The notes beneath the pieces were generated by a model. That model did not search any database, was not told the origin of the DNA, and was given only the letters and a program-made list of their open reading frames with translations. A stretch of 64,000 nucleotides of DNA from Tunturiibacter gelidiferens (GTDB lineage Bacteria > Acidobacteriota > Terriglobia > Terriglobales > Acidobacteriaceae). This document shows positions 23,966-32,090 of the stretch, piece after piece (the first letter of the stretch is position 1; each line of letters begins with the position of its first letter). A program made the translations under genes and the position numbers. Where the stretch lies: positions 1 to 64,000 of the forward strand of contig NZ_JACHEB010000015.1 of the NCBI RefSeq assembly GCF_014201335.1, given 5' to 3'.

Positions 23966-25165
23966 CTATGCAGCTCGCTTTCTACCCAGACGTTTTGGGG
24001 CGGGGGCCGCCCAGGCTGAGATAACCGCGTTGTCTAGGACCTCTTGCCTTGAAGGCACCCATGCGGCATAGCTTTTCTCGGTCGTGCGTATTGAAGTGTG
24101 TCCTAGCAGCTTGCTCACATGCTCCAGGGACACACCGGCCTTGAGAAGCTCACAGGCGAAGGTATCGCGGAGTCGGTGTGCCTTCATGTAGCCGCCCGTG
24201 ATTTTGGCCTCATCGAAGCAGGGGGCAACAAAACGTTTGCCCCAATTGCCACTGATCGACTTGGGCGAGCCGAGCCCACTCCAGAAGAAGAAGCGGTTGT
24301 TGTCGTTCGGCACCGCAAGCAGTTCAGCCGCTATGTTTGGTGGAAGTAGAACGCTGACATCGGTTCCGGTCTTGGTGCGCTGGGTCACAACGCGGTGACC
24401 AGTTGCATCGTGAATGAGGGCAGAGCGGGGAAGTGTGAGAGCATCTTGGATCGACAGACCGCTCGACCTCATGAGGAGGAACAGACCGCGTACCCGCTTG
24501 ATCCAATACTCTTGGCTTTGATTTTCCACAACGTGATTCTGCGGTGCCTTGACGACGACATAAACGGCATCAAGTAGGCGTTCATATTCGTCGGCAGTCA
24601 GAGGGAGCGTGGGAACCTCTTCAGCCTTCATCTTCGGCCATACGGGAACCTCAACCAGCCATCCCGCGACACGGCAGAACTTTAGAAAAGACTTGTAACG
24701 TTCTGCCAGCTTGTTCCGGGTGAGACTCGACGGGTACAGGTCTTTCCAATCCGAACAGAACCGGGTGATGAGTTCGCGGTTGATTCCCGCAAGGGTATAT
24801 ACGCCACGACCCTCGCAGAACGACGCCAAGCGTCCGAGCTCCCGCTCATACTTGCGTATGAGGTCCGCGGAGAGGTTCTCGACTTTCTTGTCAGCGATGA
24901 AGACCTCGACGGCCGCTCGCATGTTCTTGACCCCCGGCGTGTCCGGCACTACCGTTCTACCGGTCAGTTGGTCTTCAATGTCCCGCTTGACGTGTTCAGC
25001 TTCTGCCCACGACCGGGTATTTGCCGGACGCCGTTGGCGGGGTTCGCCGGTCGCCGTCCAGCGAAGCCACTTTCTGCAATCGCATCGCTTGGCGAACTCA
25101 TCCCCTGCATACTTGCAGCCCTTCGAATGCCGGACAAAAATCGTGATGGTCGGCGTAGTGGTCAT
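23966..25165 (-). CDS. Tyrosine-type site-specific integrase
   Basis: 399 residues. The N-terminus has the metal-ligand-like pattern HSKGCKYAGDEFAKRCDCRK seen in many Acidobacteriota integrases, then a core-binding SAM-like domain (FIADKKVENLSADLIRKYER). The catalytic domain shows the first Arg in LLMRSSGLSIQDALTLPR, a Lys in RTKTGTDVSVLL, the HxxR in HRLRDTFACELLKAGVSLEH, LLGHTSIRTTEKSY with the second His, and the nucleophile Tyr. All six positions are accounted for, so it is probably active. A start at 25234 is open but would overlap the ssrA terminator, so I take the ATG at 25165. It lies 104 bp from ssrA and 22 bp from the tRNA-Leu fragment. Confidence 0.9.
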   Translation of the reverse strand: MTTTPTITIFVRHSKGCKYAGDEFAKRCDCRKWLRWTATGEPRQRRPANTRSWAEAEHVKRDIEDQLTGRTVVPDTPGVKNMRAAVEVFIADKKVENLSADLIRKYERELGRLASFCEGRGVYTLAGINRELITRFCSDWKDLYPSSLTRNKLAERYKSFLKFCRVAGWLVEVPVWPKMKAEEVPTLPLTADEYERLLDAVYVVVKAPQNHVVENQSQEYWIKRVRGLFLLMRSSGLSIQDALTLPRSALIHDATGHRVVTQRTKTGTDVSVLLPPNIAAELLAVPNDNNRFFFWSGLGSPKSISGNWGKRFVAPCFDEAKITGGYMKAHRLRDTFACELLKAGVSLEHVSKLLGHTSIRTTEKSYAAWVPSRQEVLDNAVISAWAAPAPKRLGRKRAA

Positions 25166-25221
25166 TGAGTCCTGCTCTCTGAATGCTCCAATGAGACACA
25201 GTAGACACGTTTTTGACACAA

Positions 25222-25250
25222 AAGTAAAAGCCACCCCGAAGGTGGCTTTA
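25222..25250 (-). terminator. Rho-independent terminator of ssrA
   Basis: On the minus strand AAAGCCACC, loop TTCGG, GGTGGCTTT forms a perfect 9-bp stem with a UUCG-type loop, followed by TTTTACTTTT. It sits about 20 bases after the encoded CCA of ssrA and separates it from the integrase. Confidence 0.85.
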
Positions 25251-25268
25251 GAATAAACACTTTAGAAG

Positions 25269-25622
25269 TGGTGGAGGCGGTGGGAGTCGAACCCACGTCC
25301 GAAAAAACTTCCAACAGAGAGCTTTCATGCTTTTTCCAGTTCATCTTTGTCTCGTCATCGTCGCTTAGAACGGACGAAGATGCGACGACGACCAGTCTGA
25401 TTGATCTCGTCCGACCCGCTCAGACGGAGCAGGGAAGACCAGCCTACTGTGCGACGATCGGTACAGGCCCGTAGGCGAAGCTTGAGCGATCGGCTACTTA
25501 ATTAATTAAGCAGCAAGAGCGAACTGAGGTTCGGCACTTATAGTTTTGTGAGCGATTACGGGTGTCCACACCCCGGCATGCCTCTCTGCCACAAGCAATC
25601 CCGTCGAAGCCGTGACGCCCCC
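25269..25622 (-). ncRNA. ssrA: Transfer-messenger RNA (tmRNA)
   Basis: Rescues stalled ribosomes: alanine-charged, it adds a degradation tag to unfinished proteins. On the minus strand it starts GGGGGCGTCACGGCTTCGAC (25622) and ends with a T arm (GGTTCGACTCCCACC) and CGCCTCC plus encoded ACCA (25269); the 5' GGGGGCG pairs with the 3' end. The open frame before TAATTAATTAA reads AEPQFALAA, with the resume codon GCC after ATAAGT, so the full tag is A-AEPQFALAA or A-EPQFALAA depending on how the first alanine is counted. About 354 nt, single-chain type. It is complete, so the integration next to it has not broken it. SmpB is not in the window. Confidence 0.93.
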
Positions 25623-25702
25623 ATCTGGAGCTGGCACCAACATTGCATTGGGCGCTACAAAGAACTACGTCGATTATAACTCTTACCTTGTTAGACACCG
25701 CA

Positions 25703-26122
25703 TCACGCGAAGGCCAGGATTACGGCGCCGACGGTGATGAGCGAGGCACCACCGATCTTCAGCGGAGTGAGGTGTTCGCCGAGGAACAGCCACGCGCCGA
25801 GGATGACCAGCACCACACTGAGCTTGTCGACCGGCGCGACACTCGAAGCGGGTCCTATTTGCAGAGCGCGGAAGTAGCAGAGCCACGACAGGCCTGTGCA
25901 GATGCCCGAGAGCACGAGAAAGATCCAGCTGCGCCGACCGATCTGCGCGAGGGCGTGATGCTTCTCGAAGGCGATCGCGATCGCCCAGGTGAAGATCAAG
26001 ATCACTGTGGTTCGGATCGCGGTCGCGAGGTTCGAGTCGATTCCCGCAACGCCAACTTTAGCCAGCAATGCGGTTGCCGCAGCGAAGACAGCCGATAGAA
26101 CGGCCCAGAAGACCCAAGTCAT
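25703..26122 (-). CDS. EamA/DMT-type small membrane transporter (139 aa)
   Basis: A 139-residue hydrophobic protein of the drug/metabolite transporter type: about five helices (WVFWAVLSAVFAAATALL, TAIRTTVILIFTWAIAI, WIFLVLSGICTGLSWLCYF, LSVVLVILGAWLFL, IGGASLITVGAVILAF) including the family's signature ALQIGPASSVAPVDKLS. It holds one EamA repeat; the large family members have two, so it would have to dimerise. The ATG at 26122 (MTWVFWAVL) is preferred; an upstream start would add a hydrophilic Cys-rich piece without family match. Substrate unknown. It lies downstream of ssrA in the opposite sense of the genome flow, first intact gene of the core half. Confidence 0.75.
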   Translation of the reverse strand: MTWVFWAVLSAVFAAATALLAKVGVAGIDSNLATAIRTTVILIFTWAIAIAFEKHHALAQIGRRSWIFLVLSGICTGLSWLCYFRALQIGPASSVAPVDKLSVVLVILGAWLFLGEHLTPLKIGGASLITVGAVILAFA

Positions 26123-26172
26123 AGTGCAAGCATACTCGGCTGCTAAAACTTTTCCGCTAAGATGCAGCGGAG

Positions 26173-26610
26173 CTACATGGTTGCATTTGCAAGGTCGACT
26201 TCCTGCCACTCCCCGCGTTCGATACCGGCGCGAATCTGTGCTGGAGTCTGTCCCTTTTTCGTTTGTTGATAAGCGTAAACTGCCTCTCTCATGCAGGTGG
26301 AGCAGGCGGCGCCGTGGGTGCCTTCGAAGCAGCTATGCAGGCTGTTGTGGCGCATCTCTCGGTCGCAGTGGCAGTAGCAAGGCTGCTGATGCAGTACGGC
26401 AGGGATGGCCGCGGCCATCTTGTAGGCGGTTACCTGATAGGGATGCGAGAAGTAGACTCCGGTTAGTTGGTTCCCGCTAAGCACCGGAGGAAGGGGCTTT
26501 GTCGGAGCAGATGCGTTGTAGGCTGGAATGTCTTCCGAGGGGTTCGACCACTGGGCGGAGGCCACCATGGTGACCAGACCTAACGCGATGCATCCGAGGA
26601 TTCGCTTCAT
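26173..26610 (-). CDS. Secreted CYCXC-family protein
   Basis: 145 residues with a signal peptide (MKRILGCIALGLVTMVASAQ). The mature part has a conserved cluster: PCYCHCDREMRHNSLHSCFE and GTHGAACSTCMREAVYAYQQ, the PCYCxC pattern of the CYCXC (seleno)protein/lipoprotein family. The cysteines could bind metal or form redox disulfides; the function of the family is not known to me. It begins 51 bp upstream of the EamA gene on the same strand. The stop is followed directly by the EamA leader region, so cotranscription is likely. Confidence 0.75.
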   Translation of the reverse strand: MKRILGCIALGLVTMVASAQWSNPSEDIPAYNASAPTKPLPPVLSGNQLTGVYFSHPYQVTAYKMAAAIPAVLHQQPCYCHCDREMRHNSLHSCFEGTHGAACSTCMREAVYAYQQTKKGQTPAQIRAGIERGEWQEVDLANATM

Positions 26611-27497
26611 TTCCGTATTCTAGATCAGTCTCTTTCTGTAGCGTATCCAGAGCTCTTTTCATCAGTAAAATCTCTACTTCTGGCAGTTGGGTTGTAATGG
26701 GTACCCCTCCCCCCGGGGGGGGTTATTTTGGGAGCAACTCGTTTATTTTCTTAAGCTTACACGGGATATATGCCTGTAAAATATTCAATCTAAATAGCTT
26801 ACGGCTAAAATATTCCATCTAAATGGTTTACGGAACCGCTTGTCGCGAGTTCACCCTCAAACAAAGAAACCGGGAGCACTAGAGTTAATTATAAGGATTC
26901 GACCATAACTCATGTGCCAGAGCTATCTCGTTGTTCTTCAGTGGCTTGTGGTGCGGTGGGGCTTGACAGAAAATGGCAGTCCCTCAGGCTCCGTATCGAC
27001 CGGGCTTCCCGTTTCGATCGAAGTCGTTGCTGGGCGATAGCGGGAGGTGCATCGCCTCAAGAGCAACGCAGTTGTGGAAATTGAATTTTAGAGGGGAGTT
27101 GAAAGCAAAAAAATGCGGCACGAACGGTGTTTTGATCGTGCCGGGAGGCCAGTGACGCAACTTGTGTCAGCCATGGTGCGGGCTGAAAAATCTCACGAGC
27201 GGAACGTTCGCGCTTCGTTGAATTGAAGATACCACAATATGGAGGAAAAGAAAGAGAAATATGTTCAATCATAGAAATTTGGTGATCTGGAACACACTTT
27301 CCATGGGTGCGGGATTTCATAAATCGAAATAAGCTCAATTTATTCAATGATTTGAAAAAATACCTCGTCTTTTCACTTATTTTCTACGCAAAAAAAAATA
27401 CGTTGGAGAGTTCCTATGAAATTACAGTTTTTCACGGTTTGGCGACTAATTTTCGGCAATTCGGGGGTACTCTGCGGCTTGTGCACTGAATAAAAAG
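26611..27497. other. Long intergenic region with repeats
   Basis: About 890 bp with no convincing gene on either strand; the short frames are AT-rich and without motifs. It contains a CCCCCCGGGGGG palindrome (26709-26720) inside a C/G-rich run, a tandem pair of 29-bp repeats (separate entry), and several A/T tracts around 27350-27400. A regulatory RNA could be hidden here, but I see no family signature. Confidence 0.5.
26777..26834 (+). repeat. Two adjacent 29-bp direct repeats
   Basis: Copies at 26777-26805 and 26806-26834 share 25 of 29 positions (starting TAAAATATTC, ending TTACGG plus one base). They abut exactly. Two copies only, no spacer, so it is not CRISPR; a protein-binding repeat or a slippage product is more likely. 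Confidence 0.75.
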
Positions 27498-27788
27498 CTA
27501 TGCCGTGGGGAACTCTTTGCTGAGTTTGTTGGCCATTGAGGCGTCGCGCTGGGTGATTCCACCGGCATCGTGCGAGACCAGGCCGAGAACTACGTGGTTG
27601 TAGCGAATGTCGATATCGGGGTGATGGCCGGCAGCCTCAGCAAGTGTAGCCACGCGGTTCACGAAGGCCATCGCCTGAATGAAGTCCTTGAAACTCCATT
27701 TGCGAATGAGCTTGCCGTCTTTGAGATTCCACTCAGGGTTGGCTTTCAGAACGTCCTTGATCTCGTCCGCATCCATTGCTTTCTTCAT
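27498..27788 (-). CDS. phhB: 4a-hydroxytetrahydrobiopterin dehydratase
   Basis: 96 residues, the usual size of pterin-4a-carbinolamine dehydratase. It dehydrates 4a-hydroxytetrahydropterin formed by aromatic amino acid hydroxylases so the cofactor can be recycled. The active-site signature is complete: EAAGHHPDIDIRYNHVVLGL, with the His pair and the downstream His, then SHDAGGITQRD. ATG at 27788; a modest GGTGTCTCTC precedes it. No phenylalanine hydroxylase is in view, so in this organism it may serve another pterin enzyme or as a DCoH-like accessory. It is 60 bp downstream of the HD-GYP gene's stop, same strand, and may be cotranscribed. Confidence 0.9.
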   Translation of the reverse strand: MKKAMDADEIKDVLKANPEWNLKDGKLIRKWSFKDFIQAMAFVNRVATLAEAAGHHPDIDIRYNHVVLGLVSHDAGGITQRDASMANKLSKEFPTA

Positions 27789-27847
27789 TGAGAGACACCT
27801 CGCCCTGCGATGCTAGCTGCCTTTGTTTGTTCTGCGCAACTGAGTGG

Positions 27848-28933
27848 TCAGTTGCCGCGAAAAGGAGATGGGGCGGGCGTTTGCATCTCGGTTGCGGCGC
27901 GCAGGTCTGACCAGGTTTCTGGGGGGATGGAGAGAAAGACCTCTACGATCTGGGGGTCGAACTGTGTTCCGGCGCAGCGGCTGATCTCGTCTCTGGCTTT
28001 GGCGAAGCTGGTTCCTTTGCGGTAGGGCCGGTCGGAGGTCATGGCGTCGAGTGTGTCTGCGATGGCGAAGATGCGCGCACCGAGGGGGATCTCTTCGCCA
28101 CGCAGGCCGCGTGGATAGCCGTTTCCATCGAACTGCTCCTGATGGGCGTAGACGATCTCGGCGGCGTCGCGGAGGAAGGAGATTTTGCGGACCATCTCGT
28201 AGCCGCGTTCGCAGTGCTCCTTCATGATGGCCATCTCTTCGGCGGTGAGTCTGCCGGGTTTGAGAAGAATGGCGTCGGGCGTCGCGATCTTTCCGATGTC
28301 GTGGAGGAAGGCTCCACGTGCGATGACTCGCAGCTCTTCGGAGTTGAGACCCATGGCGTGGGCGAGGGTGTTGGTGTAGGCGGTTACGCGGCGAGAGTGG
28401 CCTTCGGTCTCCTGGTCGCGGAGATCGAGTGCATCGCCCATGGCTTCGAGGGTGATGTCGTAGCTGCGTTCGAGGTCGAGCATGGTGGAACGCAGGCGGC
28501 CGGTTCTGGTGTTGACGATGGCTTCGAGGTTATGCCGGTAGGTGGAGTTCTGTTTGCGGAGGCGGCCGTGTTCGATGGCTCTGAGGACGACGCTTTCGAG
28601 TTCGGCGCGCTCGAAGGGTTTGAGGAGATAGTCGATGGCGCCGCGCCGGAAGGCGCTGGTGACGACGTAGATGTCGTTGATGGCGGAAAACATGACGACG
28701 GGGATGCGGGGGTGGTCGGTGCAGAGATGGTCGAGGAAGGTGAGTCCGTCCGTTCCGGGCATCATGATGTCGGAGAGGACGAGGTCGTAGTCGGGGTCCT
28801 GCTGAAGGCGAGTGAGTGCGTCTTCGGCGCTTTCAGCGGTGTTGACGGTGTATCCGCTGGTGGCGAGAAGGGCTGCTGCGACTGCTCTAACGGGTTCTTC
28901 GTCGTCGACTACCAGGATTCGTTCCTGCGGCAT
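27848..28933 (-). CDS. Response regulator with HD-GYP domain (cyclic-di-GMP phosphodiesterase)
   Basis: 361 residues from the ATG at 28933. Receiver domain first: ILVVDDEEPVRAVAAAL with the acid pair, the phospho-acceptor in LVLSDIMMPGTDGL, the switch residues in VVMFSAINDIYV and LLKPFERAELE. The C-terminal HD-GYP domain follows: SRRVTAYTNTLAHAMGL, GAFLHDIGKIATPDAILLKP with the HD pair, MKEHCERGYEMV, and a QEQFDGNGYPRGLRGEEIPL segment holding the GYP-like motif; its first site is HQE where the family often has HHE. Such proteins split cyclic-di-GMP in response to a histidine kinase; no kinase is adjacent, so it is an orphan. An upstream ATG at 28984 would add an unrelated tail. Confidence 0.88.
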   Translation of the reverse strand: MPQERILVVDDEEPVRAVAAALLATSGYTVNTAESAEDALTRLQQDPDYDLVLSDIMMPGTDGLTFLDHLCTDHPRIPVVMFSAINDIYVVTSAFRRGAIDYLLKPFERAELESVVLRAIEHGRLRKQNSTYRHNLEAIVNTRTGRLRSTMLDLERSYDITLEAMGDALDLRDQETEGHSRRVTAYTNTLAHAMGLNSEELRVIARGAFLHDIGKIATPDAILLKPGRLTAEEMAIMKEHCERGYEMVRKISFLRDAAEIVYAHQEQFDGNGYPRGLRGEEIPLGARIFAIADTLDAMTSDRPYRKGTSFAKARDEISRCAGTQFDPQIVEVFLSIPPETWSDLRAATEMQTPAPSPFRGN

Positions 28934-28984
28934 GGATGGATACTTTCGCGGAGTGACGGTGTGATGTAGCTGGCTAAATGCCAA

Positions 28985-29366
28985 TGGCTTATACGTCTCT
29001 ATCGGCGGTCCAGGCGGAGGAATCAGGTGCTTGTTTGAGAAAAAATTCGTCTATGGATTCAGAGTGTCCTGTTTGCGGTTTTGCTGCATTTTTTAAGGGG
29101 GTCGTGGGAAAGTGCATGGTTTTGTTGTGGTGAGTTGATGGTGAGAACGTGGTGGTTTGCGTGGTGAACATGGTTTTTCGGACGCGCTTTAAAAAACGCA
29201 AAAAAATGTGCCATGGATTTCGACTTTTTTTTGTGTTTTTCAAAATGGGATTTTGACAGACGGTGCAGGCGGATGTAGTTTGGCGCCATTGGTCCGTAGT
29301 GCTCTTTCGATCCGCAGAGAGCGGGATTCGAAGGATGACGCTTCAGCTTAGGACGATTCGGAGGGA
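28985..29366. other. Noncoding region, T/G-rich, possible repeated element
   Basis: About 380 bp upstream of the DinB-like gene. The plus strand is rich in T and G. It contains TCAAAATGGGATTTTGA (29240-29256), a 7-bp dyad, and long T tracts. Antisense frames are Lys/His/Asn-rich (for instance KARPKNHVHHANHH) and probably spurious. I have the impression that similar segments recur between genes in related genomes; this is recollection and not shown by the window. Confidence 0.4.
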
Positions 29367-29369
29367 TTG

Positions 29370-29894
29370 ATGAAGACGCTGCTGCTTCTCCTTGTGATGT
29401 GCACCACTTCTCTTCACGCTGAAATGGAAGGACTGTGGGAGGGGTACGACGGAGAGTGGGCGCATGTGTCCAAGCAGCTGGTGGAGTTGGCGGAGGCTAC
29501 GCCGGCGGACAAGTTTGCGTGGCGTCCTGCGCCGGGGGTGAGGTCAGTCAGCGAGGTGTACATGCATATCGCTCAGGCAAATTTTTATCTGCTCGGCGTT
29601 ACTGGCCCGGCTATGCCGCCGGAGATGATGTCCGATGATGTTGAGAAGGTTGTGACCAAGAAGGCGGATGTGATTGCGTGGTTAAGGCGGTCGTTAGAGG
29701 CGGTGAAGATGGCGCGTGCTCAGTTGAAGCCGGGAGACCTTCAGCGGAAGGTGAAAATCCAGGGCAAAGAGGTCACGGTGGATGGGATGTATCTGAGGAT
29801 TATTGTTCACGACAACGAACATATGGGGCAGCAGATTGCGTATGCGCGGATAATGGGTGTCGTGCCGCCGTGGTCGGAGCCTGCTCATAAGTGA
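29370..29894 (+). CDS. DinB-family metalloprotein, secreted
   Basis: 174 residues. The N-terminus is a signal peptide (KTLLLLLVMCTTSLHAEM), unusual for a family that is mostly cytoplasmic. The four-helix DinB bundle shows the metal-binding histidines in VYMHIAQANFYLLG and VHDNEHMGQQIAYARI. DinB-like proteins are often thiol-dependent transferases acting on small molecules; substrate unknown. ATG at 29370 with GGAGG 5-6 bases upstream; the preceding TTG at 29367 is also in frame. It is a single gene, with no neighbour that hints at its substrate. Confidence 0.8.
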   Translation: MKTLLLLLVMCTTSLHAEMEGLWEGYDGEWAHVSKQLVELAEATPADKFAWRPAPGVRSVSEVYMHIAQANFYLLGVTGPAMPPEMMSDDVEKVVTKKADVIAWLRRSLEAVKMARAQLKPGDLQRKVKIQGKEVTVDGMYLRIIVHDNEHMGQQIAYARIMGVVPPWSEPAHK

Positions 29895-29912
29895 GGTTCG
29901 TCGTTGCGTATT

Positions 29913-30434
29913 TCAGCGGCGATATTGTTCTGGCTTGAGGCGGTAAAACGGATGCATGATTTCCTGTGCGCCCCAGGGCTCCTCGTGGGAAAAGGTATAG
30001 CCGAGCCGCTCCAGGAGATCCTTTGAGTTTATGTTCTTGGGACCGTGGCCTGCGGTAAGCACCAAAGCGCCCAGCGTTTCAAAGGCGTACTCAATGACAG
30101 CGTGTGCCGCCTCTTCTCCAAATCGTCCGCCCCAGAATTTTGGTGCGATGTGCACGCCCAATTCATAGACGCGGTGTTCGTCGTGAAATGGTCTCAGCCC
30201 AGCGCAACCTACGTGTTCTCCGCTGACGAGATGAAAGATGGGCCAGTAACTGATTCCGAGAGCAGTCTGCCTTGTACGTTCAACTTCGAGTCGCGCCTTT
30301 GCCTGCTCGGCCGTCATGGGGCCGCCCATGTGGGTCATGACGCCAGAGTCCATCCAAAGTGATTCGGCGAGCGGCAAGTCAGCGGCAGTCCAATGGCGGA
30401 ATCCGAGACGTGACGAACAGAGGAAGTAATCCAT
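29913..30434 (-). CDS. GNAT-family N-acetyltransferase
   Basis: 173 residues from the ATG at 30434 (MDYFLCSSRLGFRHW). The fold is the GNAT type of RimJ/RimL-like acetyltransferases: SRLGFRHWTAADLPLAESLW, the HLVSGEHVGCAGLRPFHDE strand pair, the acetyl-CoA loop APKFWGGRFGEEAAHAVIEY, and LVLTAGHGPKNINSKDLLER with the conserved Asn. It transfers acetyl from acetyl-CoA to an amine of unknown identity. A GTG at 30467 would add 11 residues. Convergent with the DinB-like gene (19 bp between stops) and 75 bp from the GlmU stop. Confidence 0.85.
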   Translation of the reverse strand: MDYFLCSSRLGFRHWTAADLPLAESLWMDSGVMTHMGGPMTAEQAKARLEVERTRQTALGISYWPIFHLVSGEHVGCAGLRPFHDEHRVYELGVHIAPKFWGGRFGEEAAHAVIEYAFETLGALVLTAGHGPKNINSKDLLERLGYTFSHEEPWGAQEIMHPFYRLKPEQYRR

Positions 30435-30509
30435 GACGAAGGATATCAATCGTTGGAAGGCGGGCACGCGCGTAGTTTTGCGCTCGCTGATTGCGGCTTG
30501 CTGGGTGGT

Positions 30510-31925
30510 TCAGGCTTTTTGTTTGGCGGCTTTGCGTGCGGCGACCCAGCCGGACTTGGTGGTTTGGCGACTGCGGCCTAACGCTAATGCGCCCTCGGGG
30601 ACGTCTTCGGTGATGCTGCTGCCGGCGGCGATGTAGGCCCCGGCTCCGATGTTGATGGGGGCGACGAGATTGGAGTCCGAGCCGATGAAGGCGCCGTCGC
30701 CGATGGTGGTGGGGTGCTTGTGGACGCCGTCGTAGTTGCAGGTGATGGTGCCGGCGCCGATGTTGACACCGTCGCCGATGGTGGCGTCGCCGAGATAGCT
30801 GAGGTGGCCGGCCTTCGTGCCTCTGCCTACGGTGGTTTTTTTTGTCTCGACGAAGTTGCCGATGTGGGCTCCTTCGCCGATGCGGCTCTCGGGACGGAGA
30901 CGTGCATAGGGGCCGATGTTGGCGTTGTCGGCGATCTCGGAGTCGTCGAAGACGCAGCCGTTGAGGACAGTGACGTTATTGCCGATGGTGCAGTTCTGGA
31001 TGACGGAGTAGGAGCGGATGCGGGAGTCGCTGCCGATGTGGGTGGCGCCGAGGAGCTGGACGTAGGGCTCGATGACGGTGTCGGGGCCAATGGTGACGGC
31101 GGAGTCGATGACGCACGTTTCGGGGCGGAAGATGGTGACGCCGGAGGCCATGAGGCTGCGTGCTGTGGCGAGGCGCATGGCGGCGTCGAGGTGCATCATC
31201 TCGGCGATGGTGTTGGCACCGAGGACTTCGTCGACGCTATGGGCTTTGACGGCGACGACGCGTTTGCCTTCGGCGACGAGCATGGCGGCGACGTCAGTGA
31301 GGTAGAACTCGCCGTGGGCGTTGTTGGTTTTGAGGGCGTCGAGTTTGTTGAAGAGGGCCTGGGTTTCGAAGCAGTAGATGCCTGAGTTGATTTCCGGCGC
31401 GTTTAGCTGGTCGGGGGTGAGGGCTTTTTGTTCGACGATGGCGGTGACTTCGGGTTTGTTGGGGTTGGCGCGGAGGACGCGGCCGTAGCCGGTGGGGTCG
31501 GCGGGCACGGCAGTGAGGATGGTCATGGCGGCGTGCTCACGGAGATGCGTGTCGCGGACAGTGGCGATGGTTTCGGGACGGATGAGGGGGACGTCGCCGG
31601 AGAGGACGAGGAGATGTTTGGGGAGGGGAGCGCCGGAGCGCTCGAAGTCGGCTTTGAGCATCTGCATGGCGTGGCCGGTGCCGCGCTGCTCGGGCTGGAG
31701 GACGAACTTGACTCCGGTGGCGGCGACGGCGGCTTTTACTCTTTCGGACTCGTGGCCGATGATGCAGTAGATGTGGTCGGGGGTGACTGCGGTTTCGGCT
31801 GCGGCGATGACATGGAGAAGAAGGGCGCGACCACCGACTTCGTGAAGGACTTTGGGGTGCTTGCTTTTGAGACGGGTGCCTTTTCCTGCAGCCATGATGG
31901 CGATGGCGAATTCGTTGGTGCTCAT
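30510..31925 (-). CDS. glmU: Bifunctional UDP-GlcNAc pyrophosphorylase/glucosamine-1-phosphate acetyltransferase
   Basis: 471 residues, full length. The N-terminal pyrophosphorylase has the nucleotide loop IAIMAAGKGTRLKSKHPKVL, the QPEQRGTGHAMQ segment and LSGDVPLIRP. The C-terminal acetyltransferase is a left-handed beta helix made of hexapeptide repeats (IGPDTVIEPY, NIGPYARLRPESRIGEGAHIGNF) with the active-site stretch GAGTITCNYDG and the acetyl-CoA-binding IGSDSNLVAPINIG. It makes UDP-GlcNAc for peptidoglycan and lipopolysaccharide in the cytoplasm. Essential in most bacteria, so the surrounding DNA is core. GTG or ATG start at 31925 (MSTNEFAIAIMAAG). Confidence 0.95.
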   Translation of the reverse strand: MSTNEFAIAIMAAGKGTRLKSKHPKVLHEVGGRALLLHVIAAAETAVTPDHIYCIIGHESERVKAAVAATGVKFVLQPEQRGTGHAMQMLKADFERSGAPLPKHLLVLSGDVPLIRPETIATVRDTHLREHAAMTILTAVPADPTGYGRVLRANPNKPEVTAIVEQKALTPDQLNAPEINSGIYCFETQALFNKLDALKTNNAHGEFYLTDVAAMLVAEGKRVVAVKAHSVDEVLGANTIAEMMHLDAAMRLATARSLMASGVTIFRPETCVIDSAVTIGPDTVIEPYVQLLGATHIGSDSRIRSYSVIQNCTIGNNVTVLNGCVFDDSEIADNANIGPYARLRPESRIGEGAHIGNFVETKKTTVGRGTKAGHLSYLGDATIGDGVNIGAGTITCNYDGVHKHPTTIGDGAFIGSDSNLVAPINIGAGAYIAAGSSITEDVPEGALALGRSRQTTKSGWVAARKAAKQKA

Positions 31926-32090
31926 AGAAGACTATGGTCTCATGAGCGTGTCGGCCCAGAACCGAGTGGGCTGTCGATTTTGGTTTGTGAGTACCCAGTC
32001 GCTGCGGGTTTGCGTGTCGCTAGAAGATGCGGCGAGGCCGTTAGAATCTATAGATGAAGTTAGGGGTTCCGTTTTCCCGGAAGCGATTCA

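Noticed and set aside
25165..25234. Upstream start of the integrase at 25234
   Set aside because: It would translate the ssrA terminator hairpin and adds no family-like residues; the ATG at 25165 begins the conserved part.
26777..26834. CRISPR-like repeat
   Set aside because: Only two copies, directly adjacent without a spacer, and no cas gene in the window.
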